From contig PYSS01000062.1 of assembly GCA_003049465.1 (NCBI GenBank), positions 124,001 to 188,000 of the forward strand: DNA of 64,000 nt. Direction: 5' to 3'. Position 1 is the stretch's first letter. Each line of letters opens with the position of its first letter. This document shows, one piece after another, positions 1 to 10,651 of the stretch. This stretch comes from Magnaporthiopsis rhizophila (Eukaryota > Ascomycota > Sordariomycetes > Magnaporthales > Magnaporthaceae). Position numbers and translations under genes: made by a program. Under the pieces are notes generated by a model. That model was not told the origin of the DNA. It did no database searches and saw only the letters and a program-made list of their open reading frames with translations.

Positions 1-891
1 GATTACCTAGCAATAATAACCCTTTTTTGGATAATAAAAGGCTTTAGGGCAGCCTTAACCGAGGGCCCCCGCAAAAACCACCCCAGGGGCCCTTTAAAAA
101 GATATAATGCACCCTGTCCCCCCAAAAAGGGCCCAGTTTGAAACAATACGGGCAAATATATTTTAATCCTTCAGCTAACCTAAAATAATCACCCTAGTTT
201 AACAAAAATAAGGCCAAATTTAAGGATTGGTAATTTTAAGCAACAGCTTATATAAAGGCTATACCCAAAAATTTCCGAAGCAATAAATATAAAATAATAT
301 GGATCGGATTTTTGCTAAAAAGATAGGCCCTTCGGTTTTATATTACCTGTGCACGATTTTTTGCCACTTTAAACCTGGAAAACACCTGGAAATATTATAT
401 TTTTATTATAAAAAATTATTATAAAAACCCCAATAAAAAATGAACGGAAACCGATAAAATGCAGATCTTTAAATATAAAGGTAATATTATTAATTATTTT
501 ACCGAACTTAACCAGCATAATTATATTGCCAAATAAACTGGAATTATTTTCCGGGACCATATCCGGAACGCTTCGCCTAACGGGATTATTACCCTGGTAT
601 ATTCCTTTAAAAAAAATTCCTGTTAATAATGCAAAATTCCTAAAAGTTTATTAAAAAACAAGCATTATTTATAAATAAATGCAGGCTAATAAAACCTTAA
701 CAAAAAAAACACCGATAAAAAATAAAAATGCAAAGGGGAAGGGAAAAGGCGAGCCTGTTTCGATACAAAAATGCTCGAATACAGGCCAACCCTATAATAA
801 AAGCTTCAAAACCCGCCAAAATTAATCCTTAAACCCAGCTGGGGGATAAAAGAAATTTGCCCCCGGGAATAAAAAAAATAATATATAGCTT

Positions 892-1185
892 TTGGTGAAA
901 CAAGCCTTTAAAGGAGTAAAACAAACCGATATTAATGAATGGAAACAAAACAAATGTTCGTGCTGGAAATGCAGCAATTTTAGCCACCACACCCTTATTT
1001 GTTTCGCAAAAAAGGATATTAACGGAAAATTATTATTTTTAGTATCCACCAAAATTTTATTTATTTTAATTTATAAACCACGAGCAAAAAACTTGTTAAG
1101 GCGCTTTTTTTTTAAAGAATCGGCCATAAAAAAACCCAAATTAGCTGCAATCACTTTTATTAACCCCTTTTTAAGGTTTTTTTAA
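892..1185 (+). pseudogene. Remnant of retroelement gag with CCHC-like zinc knuckle
   Basis: A 97-codon open stretch inside the AT-rich island. It contains C-W-K-C-S-N-F-S-H-H-T-L-I-C, a CX2CX4HX4C knuckle like that of retroelement nucleocapsid proteins. It lies upstream of, and on the same strand as, the decayed reverse transcriptase. It begins without a convincing start context and is best read as a surviving fragment of gag, not an expressed gene. Confidence 0.5.
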
Positions 1186-2329
1186 AAAATAAATCCGATA
1201 GCAACTATTAATAATCCAAACCGGCGGTATCCGATAATTAACCCAGGATAGGCTGCTAATTTATTGTAATAATAAAAGTTTTAGCCCCAGGGTTAAAAAA
1301 AAAATACTTATTAAAGCCTTTTTAAACCCAGGAAGTACCACAGTATTTATTTTTTATAAGATTGCTGAAAAAATAAAACCTTTTATTAAACTGCGCAAAT
1401 TCCCCCGAATAATGCTTAAAGGGGATTATGCCCCATTATAATCGGCCGGGAAGGCCTATATGCTTAATATTATTATCCGATACCAAAATTATTAGTCCAA
1501 AATTATATTCGGAATTATAAATATAAGGCCGGATTATAAGGTTATTTTATCCTATTGGTGGTTATAATAATATAAACCTTTCGGGTTTTGGGGAAACCCG
1601 ATAAATATTCGATTTAACCACCCAAAATGCAATTTATGCAATACAATTAAAGGAAAAACTTGGAATTATCGGGATTAGGATAAAATTTTTACCATTAATT
1701 TTGTAATTATAACCATTATTAAAATATTAGCCAAAACCAGTAATAAAAAAATAGCCCGATAGGCGGTTCCCGATAAATTTAAAAATTTCCTCCCTATTAT
1801 ATCGGACAAAACAGCAATATATTTACCCGATCACCAGTTTTAAAACCATATTATTAAATTTAAAAAGGGGCCACACTTGCCTAAAGGCCCATATATAGCA
1901 TAAGCGCCAAAAAATTTAAGGTTTTCAAGCCCTAAATCCAGAAAAACCTGGAAGCCGGACAAATAAGGCATTTAACAGCTTTTTATAAGCCCTTTTAATA
2001 TTTGCCGCCAAAAAAAATCCCACCGAACCCCCTAAAATAATAATAAATTATTATAATATTAATGCAAAAACCATTCCAGTCCAATGCTTTATTTTATTTA
2101 TTACAAAACTTTAAAACCGGCTTAAAAATGCCCGATAAATAACTAAAACCGATCTAAAAATTAGCTTTAATTTAATTAAAATAAAGGAAAATTATAAATA
2201 AAAAACCGCCTTTCAATACAAATATGGCTTTTTCAAGTATATAATTATACCAATAAGGTTTATTAATGCACCCGTTACTTTTTAAAATATAATAAACCAT
2301 ATTTTTATAAACCTTTTTAATGCAAAAAT

Positions 2330-4140
2330 TCTGGTTTATCTGAATAATATTCTAATTTATGCCAAAACGGAAAAAAAATATAATAATCTGGTTCGGAAGG
2401 TTTTCCGAAAACTAACGAAAAATAATTTGGCAGTAATTTTTAAAAAATATTATTGGGAAATCCAAAAAATAAAATTCCTGGGGTATATTATTAGCCTAAA
2501 CGGTATTTTTATGGATCAGTATAAAATTGATACCATTAAAAATTAAAAACCTTTATAATAGTTTAAAAACTGTTAATTTTTTGTGGGGTTTGCCAATTTT
2601 TACCGGCGGTTTATTAAAAGGTTTTTCAAAATAATAAAACCCTTAATAACAACTAATGCCCTTCCGAAAAATTAATAATAATGAATCCCGAAAATACAGA
2701 AATTTTTTAACGCTTTTAAATAAACTTTTACGGATTTACCAGTGCTATATTATTTTAATCCAAGCAAACTGGCCATTATTAAAACTGATTCCTCCAATTT
2801 TGCTTTAAAAATAATGCTATTATAAAAAAAGAACAATAAAAAATATATCCTGTTATTTTTTATTTCCGTAAAATATTTCCTGTAAAAATAAATTATAAAA
2901 TATATAATAAAAAGCTGTTAATAATAATAAATTGTTTTGCAAAATAAAAGTATTATTTGGAAAAAGCCAAATATTGCGTAAAAATATACACTAACCACCA
3001 AAATTTATTATATTTTATAACGGCCAAAATCCTTAACCGCTAATAAGCAAAATAAATATAATAATTTGTAAAATATTAATTTATGATTAATTATAAACCA
3101 GGCAAATAGAACGGTAAAACCGATATGCTATTCCGATTAACGCAATATCGATCTGAAAAAGGGGGAAATAAAAACCAGCCAATTATAATAATCCTACAAA
3201 AAAAACATTTCCCTTAAACAAAATTAACCATAAAGGCCGTATTAGTTTTATTAGCCCCGGCCCGCTTATATAACATTCCAGTTATTTAATAAACCGATAC
3301 CTTTATAACCAAAATAATAAAAATAGCCAAAAATAACCCGGATTATTAAAAGCACCTAAAAACCCTAATAAAAATGGAAAAAATAAAAAAATAACTCCTT
3401 TATTATCGAAAAAAACTTTGGGTTCCCGCCGGATTATAATAAAAAACTTTGAAATTAAAATATAATATTAAAATAACCGGATATATAAAAATGGACAAAA
3501 TCCTTAAGCTTATTACCTGTTACTTTTGGTGGCCAAATATTAAAAGCTTAATTCAAAAGTACGTAAAAAGCTGTTTGGAATACAAACGTAACAAAGCTCC
3601 AAAATACGCTCCTTTTGGCCCTTTATAACCGATAAAACTATATTATGCCCTATAAAAAATAATAACCATAAACTTTATTATGGATTTTCCTTTTAGTTAA
3701 AAATGCAATTTTATTTGGGTAATGGTAAACTTATTTACAAAAATAGCCCATTTTGTACCCCTTAAAAAAAAAAAAAAACAAATAACCTTATCCGCATTTT
3801 TGCCAAAAAATACTGGCAATTTTATAATATACCACTGGATATTATTTTAAATCGAAATTTTAAATTTACAGCACATTTATAAAAAAAAATTTTAAAACTA
3901 ATAAAAATTAAGCTTAAAATAAATATTATTTTTTACCTTTAAACAGATAAATAAACAAAAAAGCTTAACCAAACTTTAAAAATATATTTAAAGTTTTTTG
4001 TAAATTATAAAATAATTAATTGGGTTAACCTTTTCCTAACCGTTAAATTTGCATATAATAATATTATTTTAATCAGTATTATCCTTATTTTTTTATACTA
4101 ATTATAAATATTACCCGGCAATTGCAAATTTACCCTTACC
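2330..4140 (+). pseudogene. Decayed pol: reverse transcriptase, RNase H, integrase
   Basis: Three frames are needed to read through, with many stops, yet the conserved order of Ty3/Gypsy pol is visible: RT box with YLNN (normally YLDD), FLGYIIS, GFANFYRRF, RNase H TDSS, integrase H/C finger with WWP and C-L-E-Y-K-R, core D at MDFPF, then a degenerate equivalent of the STAYHPQTDGQTER region near 3900-3990. Loss of the RT catalytic aspartates shows that it is inactive. Confidence 0.8.
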
Positions 4141-4522
4141 AGGAAAAATATATAACCCAGCAAATACGGCCTATAGCTATTAAATAACCAAAATCCACCA
4201 AAAGGTTAAAATATACCTAAATAAAGCCAAAAATTGCATAAAACACTGGGCTAATAAAAAATAAAAACCCCTCCCTATACTTACAAAAAAGCAATTTGTT
4301 ATACTAAACAAATAATATATTAAAATTAAACAACCAGCCAAAAAACTCGATTTCAAAATGCTAGGACCATTTTATATCCAAAAAATTAACCTTTTCCGAA
4401 CGGCAGTACAGCGTAAGCTATCCAAAACCTGAAAATACACCCTACCTTTTACGTATCCTTTATCGAACTTTACCGAGCAAATATTTAAAGCTGTCCCGAT
4501 CCCGATCAAATATTCCGAAACG

Positions 4523-4581
4523 CCCCCCCCCCCCCCCCCCCCACAAAAAAAAAAAAAAAAAAAAANCCCCCCCCCCCCCCC
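4523..4581. other. C-run / A-run / N / C-run: assembly artefact or low-quality join
   Basis: About 20 C, then a short CA step, 21 A, one N at 4566 and about 15 C. It falls in the linker before the decayed chromodomain, where the family often has a proline-rich (CCN-rich) stretch. The N shows the base could not be called, so length and sequence here should not be trusted. Confidence 0.85.
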
Positions 4582-5340
4582 GTCGAAAAAAAATACAATA
4601 TGAAAAAAATTATAAATTTCCGAATTAGGCAGGGCCTTATTAAATATCGCATAAAATAAGACAAATACAATTCAAAAAATAACACTTAAAAACCCTATAA
4701 CAGCTTCTCCAGCAAAGGAGCACAATAAAAAGTTGCCCTTTTTCATTAACGGCACCCTGGCAAACCCAGGGATCCCCGGACCCAGAACGTACAACCCGAG
4801 GCGGGTTTTAAAAAAAAAGGAAGGTTATATTACGCAGATTTAGCCTCGACAGTTATTGGGGCGCTTATAAAGGGAATAACAGAAATACAAAAACCTTGCA
4901 GTAAATAAGCGCCTAACCCTGCTGTTGGGAGACGCGCCCCCGGGACGCGTACCCTAGTTCGGGAACGGTACCCGAATCAGGAGCGCACGGGCCCCCAGCC
5001 CCTTTATATAACAGGGGCTGCCCAAAGGGCCTGAATCGCTGGAAGAAGGATCTCGCCCCAAGCATCTCTTAAAACTCTAAAAGATTTATTAGCGAATATA
5101 GGATCTTCCTCAAGCCTGCACTTTGCACCCTTGTTACAATATAGGAAATTTTATCCGGATTTAGGATTTAAATCGTTATTTAATAAAGGGATAGCCGGCT
5201 AGGCGCCGGCTAAAACAATGCTTAAGGGCAGTGAGGGTCGACCCGTTAAAATAAGCTTTTTATGCTTTGTGGAAGCCTAAAAATAAGGGATATAAAAAAT
5301 AAAAATAAAATGACAGTGCTGATTGGAATCGATGCAATAG

Positions 5341-5974
5341 TGTTACGACCACGACTGGCAGGGGGCAGAAAGGTTGGGGCTAACCCCCAACGGGACGCCT
5401 TTACCCCGCAGTCAGGAAGGCCAAGGGCCGAATGACTAAGGCCAGGGAAAAAGGGGTCACAGGACCAGGCACTTACCTAACCAAGGTGCTATATTGGTTA
5501 TAAACATAGCACATATAGCACAGGTACGATATGGTGGGATCACAAGTATATAAAGGGACACTCCTGCCCTGTCTAAAGATAGTTCTTAACTAAGGCCTCG
5601 GTATCAGTCAACCTAAGTTAGCTCCAAAGCACCCCTTTGGGCAAGCAATAACAGACAACGTTCCTACCAGACCCCAGATCACGTGCAAGGCAACCTTGCA
5701 AGACCAGTACTGCTCAATACCGCCCCTAGGTGTCCTACCCTAGGAGCAGAAGGCCTGTGATTGTAACAAATAGGAGCCTATTTAACAAATCGCTTTAATT
5801 GTTATAGATTGGGCCTGGTGGCCCAATTTTAAGGCCAAGGCTTTGCCTTGTGGCTTGTATATAGTCCCCGCCGTGGCCTCGTGCCTCCGGCAGTCAGTCT
5901 CTTTCCTTTGCTAGTTTTATTCATCACCTTCTCTGGGCCCCAACGCGACCCTTACTTTGGGCCACCCTGTTACA
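5341..5974. repeat. Putative LTR (TGTTAC...TGTTACA), less AT-rich than its surroundings
   Basis: A 634-bp block that begins TGTTACGACC and ends CCTGTTACA, so it has the TG...CA ends of an LTR. It carries a good TATA box (TATATAAAGG near 5547) and is visibly more GC-rich than the retroelement body. I see no flanking target-site duplication and no second copy in the window. It may be the 3' LTR of the decayed Gypsy element or a separate solo LTR. The ends are my best guess. Confidence 0.5.
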
Positions 5975-6327
5975 TAAAACGGGATAAAAAGTAATACTAA
6001 AAAGTAGTTGATAAAATGAAAAGCGGCCAAAGGCCGGCCCTGCAAAAATCAGCTATTTACCGTGGCCTGGAGCCCGTGCCTGTGCATACCCTGGGCACGT
6101 GACAATTATGTGACTCCCCTAGCCGTGACCGTTACAGGCCCTCCTGGCCGCTGCAGTCAGTGGCCCTACTGGTCGTGACAGATTTAAATAGCACGTCGGT
6201 TTTTTTTTTTTTAAATTGTTATAAATATTAATTTTAATTATTCGTTAGTTATGTTTGGATGTGCCACCCCTTTATTCCATATAAGCGTGAGCCTATCTGC
6301 CACCCCCAAGTTTTAGCCCAGTTGGCC
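5975..6327. other. Edge of the AT-rich island, no gene
   Basis: A mixed stretch: AT-rich sequence with a GC-richer insert at about 6055-6180, then a T-run near 6200. Here base composition shifts sharply from AT-rich to normal. The last coding bases of the neighbouring minus-strand gene stop right at this boundary. Confidence 0.6.
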
Positions 6328-8604
6328 TTATGCATTCCCGTAGTATTTAACCCACTCGCCCGGGTTTTTAAGCAATGCCATGGTGTCTTTAAGGATCGCT
6401 TCTGGGAGGTCCGGTCGCTGCCCGAGAGCCTTCACTGTCGCCATCACGACTTGTTGGTCCGGATCTTTCAGTAATGACGCGATGTCCGGGATGATGGGCC
6501 CAGGCAGGTCCCATAAGTTTGAAAGCATGCGGATCGAATCGCGAGAACCATCTGGGAAATCCAGCGTGGTGTCGGCGATGGCGTCCCGGAACAACCAAAT
6601 GGCTTCCTTTAGGTCTGCAATCTCTCCAGTCTGAAGGTATTTGATTCTTAAAAGAAACCCGAGGTTGTTTAGAAATTTAGACCGCTGGGGATGGCCCGAG
6701 GGGGTGGTGTTTACGGTGTCCCGTCCGAATTGGATTGTTTTTTCGAGCGCCGCCATCGGTACGGGTCGAAAGCGTTCGTTTGGTATGTCGGCTTCAGGCT
6801 GCTGGACGTTCCTCCACCCTATCTCCCCCTCCTGTAAGATAGTGGCCGCCGAAGGGCTTGAGCGGATCTTAATAAAGGGAGAGGCTGATTCGGTATCGAA
6901 GGAGCGACTCGACTGGGCAGCGCTACCCCGGTCGCGTTGTCGCATCAAAGACTCATCCTCGAGCTTTTCGCCGAAGTAGCCACCCTCGTCGAAGTAATCA
7001 GTGTACTCACCCAGATCAGCTGGCCTCGGTTCGGAGTGGTCGGCGTTATCGTAGTCGCATAGTTTCAGCTCGATATTTTCCGCACTCTCAACATCCGGCT
7101 CTCGGATCCAGCGGTCAAAGGGGGTTTCGAGGTCCTTTTGGGGGAGTTTCCATACACCAGGTTTCCCCGTCAGGTTGTGTATTTCAGGCTTGGGCCATGG
7201 AAGAGCGCGAAGTGAAAAGTCGTAGGCCTCTTCTAGAATGTGGTCGACAAGGTCCGGTTCATCTTCTGGTCCCTTGGATGGGCAAAATGGGCAATCTGTG
7301 ATTCCCATCCTTTGGACAGCAGACCAGGAGAGAAGGGTAGACAGGGACTCGTCAGCGAGCTCGTATTTGTGGTTGGTCTGAAGGTGAAGCCCCATAGCCT
7401 CCATGGAAGGCTGTTCCGTGTTATCGTCTTGGCAGAACGGACATTGCCACTGCGGCAGATGGCTCTTTTGCACATGCGCCTCCCACTCCTTTCGTGAGCT
7501 GAAAAGGAGTTGGGGGGTAGGGCAGTTTTTGGCAATGCATGTATAAGGACAGAGGTCCTCGATAAGGTGCTGCCTGAATGGATCTATTGTTAGTCGCCTG
7601 ACGTGCTGCAGATCTAGACAACAGGGGGTTGAATAACCCACGTACTTCCACAGTGTTGGGTGCTTGAATGTCTCTACCTGCAGTGATTGGCAGCAGCAAG
7701 GGCATTTGAAGATCTCACGATCTACAGGTATGCTTGGGGGTTCGGGGAATTCGGTGGCGGAAGCGATCTGAGTCAGCTGTGACCTGGCGACTCCGGGTGT
7801 ATATCGCTTGGCTGCAGCATAGTTCAGAGTTCCTTCGGCTGTAGATGCTCGGGAGAAGGCTGAGATAGTAGGCGCCTCGCCCGGCATCCTTTCCCTAGTA
7901 GCAGCTCTCGACGGGTGGCTTTGAGAGGCTTTGGGGTCTAGTGCTTGAGAGCCTTTAAGATCTGGTGCAGCGGCAGGCGATGACTCTTGGCGAGGCGGGA
8001 TCCCGGCTGGCAGGTCAGGGGCAAATTTGTTGCCCCTCGAAAATTTCTGCGCAAGCAGGAACTGGTGTCGTCGCCTAAGATTCGCGTCGATCAGGCGCCT
8101 CTGGATATCCGACAGCCTCGAGGGGTCTAGCTCGTTCTGAGGACGTCCATCCTTTGTAGGTCGGCAAAGCAGCAGGCACTCGAGGTGCTTTCTTAGCTCT
8201 CGGTGTTTGTCGGGGTCGAATGTCTTATCAGCCCTGCGGCTTCGCGACGCTTTTCCTGTGCGACGGATGGCCACGCCAATCAAGGCCAGGTTCCTGATAG
8301 CTGAGTCGACGTTTTGAACGCCGTGATCGGGTTCCTTCCCGGTCTGCGATAGTGTCGCGTAGTATTCCAGTGAGTCGAGAAGCATCAGGAGGACGCTCTT
8401 CACCAATGCCAGGTCGTTCGGCCGTGATCGGAATCTTGAATCAAGTGAGAGTCCTGATTTCGCCGCGGCGCCGACCGAATCTACCCAGAGGCTGAAGTCT
8501 GCGAAGCGGTTTTCTATGCCTCCGCTTGACCGAGAGGCCATAACCTGGTCGAACTTGGAGAGGCAGGCATTGGTGAGATCCAGCACTGATGCATTTCGAT
8601 CCAT
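6328..8604 (-). CDS. C2H2 zinc-finger protein with TPR and HEAT-like C-terminus (probably truncated)
   Basis: A member of a large fungal family seen beside NLR-type genes. An alpha-helical N-terminus (about residues 1-190) contains the typical RFADFSLWVDSVGA block. Cys/His-rich fingers follow (FKCPCC, CPYTC..C, WQCPFC ... H, DCPFC). The C-terminus has one TPR of the fungal LNNLGFLL..Y..TG type and then about 1.5 HEAT-like units (DIASLL, ALGQRPDLPEAIL). The first ATG is at 8604; upstream in-frame codons lack ATG. A stop-free 72-nt intron is likely at 7645-7574 (GTACGT donor, CTAAC branch, TTCAG acceptor); removing it gives LWKQHLIEDLCPYTC, the family's usual spacing, and a protein of about 734 residues. 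The HEAT array stops abruptly where the AT-rich island begins, which suggests truncation. The function is unknown; a role in signalling or recognition is inference. Confidence 0.75.
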   Translation of the reverse strand: MDRNASVLDLTNACLSKFDQVMASRSSGGIENRFADFSLWVDSVGAAAKSGLSLDSRFRSRPNDLALVKSVLLMLLDSLEYYATLSQTGKEPDHGVQNVDSAIRNLALIGVAIRRTGKASRSRRADKTFDPDKHRELRKHLECLLLCRPTKDGRPQNELDPSRLSDIQRRLIDANLRRRHQFLLAQKFSRGNKFAPDLPAGIPPRQESSPAAAPDLKGSQALDPKASQSHPSRAATRERMPGEAPTISAFSRASTAEGTLNYAAAKRYTPGVARSQLTQIASATEFPEPPSIPVDREIFKCPCCCQSLQVETFKHPTLWKYVGYSTPCCLDLQHVRRLTIDPFRQHLIEDLCPYTCIAKNCPTPQLLFSSRKEWEAHVQKSHLPQWQCPFCQDDNTEQPSMEAMGLHLQTNHKYELADESLSTLLSWSAVQRMGITDCPFCPSKGPEDEPDLVDHILEEAYDFSLRALPWPKPEIHNLTGKPGVWKLPQKDLETPFDRWIREPDVESAENIELKLCDYDNADHSEPRPADLGEYTDYFDEGGYFGEKLEDESLMRQRDRGSAAQSSRSFDTESASPFIKIRSSPSAATILQEGEIGWRNVQQPEADIPNERFRPVPMAALEKTIQFGRDTVNTTPSGHPQRSKFLNNLGFLLRIKYLQTGEIADLKEAIWLFRDAIADTTLDFPDGSRDSIRMLSNLWDLPGPIIPDIASLLKDPDQQVVMATVKALGQRPDLPEAILKDTMALLKNPGEWVKYYGNA

Positions 8605-9090
8605 GGGGGGCGCAGCAGATCCGCCTGGGGCCACATCAAATGCTGTTACTCAAACTGTAGTTGACATGATGTGGTGACCAGAGGAGAGCATGATATGCCA
8701 CTCCTTCATTTTAGAGGTGTGGTAGAAGACGTGCTGACGCCCGACTACCCCGCCCAGCTGGGCGTCGCCCATTGGGCGTCTCCGCGCAGCAGCTGCCACA
8801 CCAAGAGGGGACGAAAGTGGGCGGCAGGCAGGTGGTACCAACCGCCACATTAACGGGCAGCGCCTATAAACATCCGACGCCAGTTTGAGATAGAGACGTG
8901 GGGTTATCGTGGAGAGAACGGCCGGGAAGGCATCGGCAGTAGACGTCGAGAAGCGATTGAAACACCTGAGGGTAAAGGGAAAAATGTGAGAAAAAGCAAG
9001 GAGGGGGGAAAGAATGAGAAGAGACGGGGAAAAAAGGGAATAAAGAGAGAGGCCAGGAAAAGAAACCCATGGCCATCCCGTCTCTTCGTT
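8605..9090. other. Intergenic, no gene seen
   Basis: About 490 bases between two minus-strand genes. They hold the putative promoter of the C2H2 gene (near 8605-8850) and the 3' region of the gasdermin-like gene. Purine-rich tracts occur at 8950-9060. No supported coding or RNA feature. Confidence 0.6.
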
Positions 9091-10108
9091 TTATTTCATT
9101 ACAATATAGGATTCCTCGTACCCCCCTTCTAGCTGTTCACCTTCATCGAACGCATCGGCATCTACGTCCAAATCCTGTCGAGCAAACGTGGCGTCAACGG
9201 CTACCAGCTCCATCTCTTCGTCTTCCTCCTCCTCATCATCCCCTGGCTCTCCGGTCAGGAAGGCCGTCCGGTCCGAAAACAGTTCGGCTTCCACCCCACC
9301 CCTCTTTGGCCGGATCACATGCAGCCGGTAGGCAAAAACAATCCCGGGCGCCGTCCCGAACGACCTGCCCTCTTTACTTTCATTACTCCCCGATATACCC
9401 ACTTCCAACTCCGTAGGCACCGCACCGGCTGGAGTGGGGCCGGATCCGCCGACGGACCCCGCCAGCTTCCTTCTCCTATTGTCCGTGACGGCAATCGGGT
9501 CCAAGGCCACGCGGATTCCTGAAATGATATAAGCGCACCGCTTGCCAAACCTGCCGCTTCGCATGTGCTCCTTCACCTCATCCAGCTGCGTGATGGCCCG
9601 CAGCGCCGCCGGCGTGAAGGCGCCGTCCAGTGTGCGCACCTCGTGGCGGACGGCGCTATAAGACTTGCTCGCGGACCACGAGACGTTTGTTTTGCCATTG
9701 GCCGAGGCCAGCTCGATGAGTTTGGCCAGCAGCGCGAAGCCGAACGACCGGCTCGTTTCGGCCGAGAAGGCGCGGTTGTTCTCGACGAGAGTCTTGACTT
9801 CGGGAAGCGGAATGGTTGGGTTTTCTGACTGGGGACCGAGGGAGGCGAGGATCGCGGTTGGTCGGCGCGGCTCTGGGATCACCCGCCCTAGTGAAATGGC
9901 ACCGTCGGGGAAGAAGGTGAAATCGGGAGGGAGGAACTAACGCATTGTGATGTTAGTTAACAAGGGCTGCGTTGGTAGGGGCTTAGGAATTCCACGAGCA
10001 ATGCACCTTAACGGGACAAGGGGAATAGATATAGGTAGGAAAGGAAGAGAGGTTGGATCGTCCAAATGGAATCGTCGTCAGGATCCATACCCAGGTTTTG
10101 CTCGACAT
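9091..10108 (-). CDS. Candidate gasdermin-like cell-death protein (HET-Q1/RCD-1-like), two exons
   Basis: The long frame has no ATG start (it opens at a GTG). It continues upstream as FLPPDFTFFPDGAISLGR to a splice acceptor. A six-codon first exon, MSSKTW (10108-10091), joins in phase across a 154-nt intron (10090-9937; GTATGG donor, TTAACTAAC branch, TTAG acceptor), giving 287 residues. The body is rich in alternating strand-like segments (FGKRCAYIISGIRVA, about 136-150; IVFAYRLHVIRPKR, about 204-218) around a Gly/Ser-rich segment (165-193). A strongly acidic tail follows (about 236-287). Fungal gasdermins are pore-forming proteins of roughly 250-290 residues, held inactive by a short C-terminal tail that a partner protease removes. 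Size, tail and the divergent subtilisin neighbour fit this. Fold assignment is inference; a fungal family of unknown function is the alternative. Confidence 0.5.
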
Positions 10109-10651
10109 CTTGAGATCCTCAGCGGCATCGATACCTCAATGGATCAATTCGGTAAACGCTTCAAGTCCGCATAAGTCAAGTGGCAATCGATTAATCCACC
10201 TTGGCCAGTCTTCCTAGAATAAGAGGGAGGAGGCCTCGGGTCCTTAATATGTGTTCAAGCCCCTTCCTTATTAGTGGGAAATGCGTCTGCTCCCTCAGCT
10301 ACCAAACCCGGGTAGCCAGTGCAGTTAAGCGCCCGCAGTTCCGGCGCGGCGACGCAGTCCAATCAACACGCTCTATCGTCTCCCACCCGCTGCATGCCAC
10401 CACGAGGTGCTGCCGCTCCACGCGTTTTGGTCAGGCTGTGCTCACGATGCACCGGCGTCAAGGTGGGGTTTGGTCCCCAGCCCCCCCAGGCAAAACGAAA
10501 ACCCTCACAAAGATCAGCGGCAAGCCATTGCGATACACGGATCCATTTCCAGGCTACTCCCCGGCCTACTCTTCCTTTTTTGCTTCCGATTCCCTTTTCC
10601 TCTACTTGCCTACTAGGCGCCTGCCTGGCTGCCTGACCAAGGCGCGCAGCC
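10109..10651. promoter_or_regulatory. Shared divergent promoter of the gasdermin-like and subtilisin genes
   Basis: 543 bases separate the two divergent start codons. I see no clear TATA box; the part before 10652 is pyrimidine-rich, as is common in fungal 5' leaders. Sharing one regulatory region would allow joint expression of the two proteins. That is inference from position. Confidence 0.5.

Larger units (their letters stand above)
1..5340 (+). mobile_element. Decayed Ty3/Gypsy LTR retrotransposon with chromodomain (RIP-type decay)
   Basis: A long AT-rich stretch with no intact large reading frame but clear retroelement remnants in order on the + strand. A Gag-type zinc knuckle (CX2CX4HX4C) lies at about 955-1009. 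A reverse-transcriptase core with YLNN in place of YLDD is at 2333-2370, followed by FLGYIIS at about 2471-2545 and a GFANFYRRFIK-like block near 2580-2645. An RNase H start with a KTDSSNFAL-like block is near 2740-2806. The integrase zinc finger (WWPNI ... C-L-E-Y) is at about 3496-3610, and the catalytic core (MDFPFS, then TKIAHFVP) at 3652-3763. A GPF-like block sits at 4340-4500 and a chromodomain-like segment at about 4586-4700. Stops and TA dinucleotides where the family has CAG, CAA or TGG fit C-to-T RIP mutation. The element is dead. Its outer boundaries are unclear; the 5' LTR may lie outside the window. Confidence 0.85.

Noticed and set aside
4923..5138. A second LTR-like segment (TGTTGG ... 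TTGTTACA, with a TATA-like box near 5005)
   Set aside because: Ends are imperfect, it does not match the 5341-5974 block, and no duplication flanks it. Too weak to list as an LTR.
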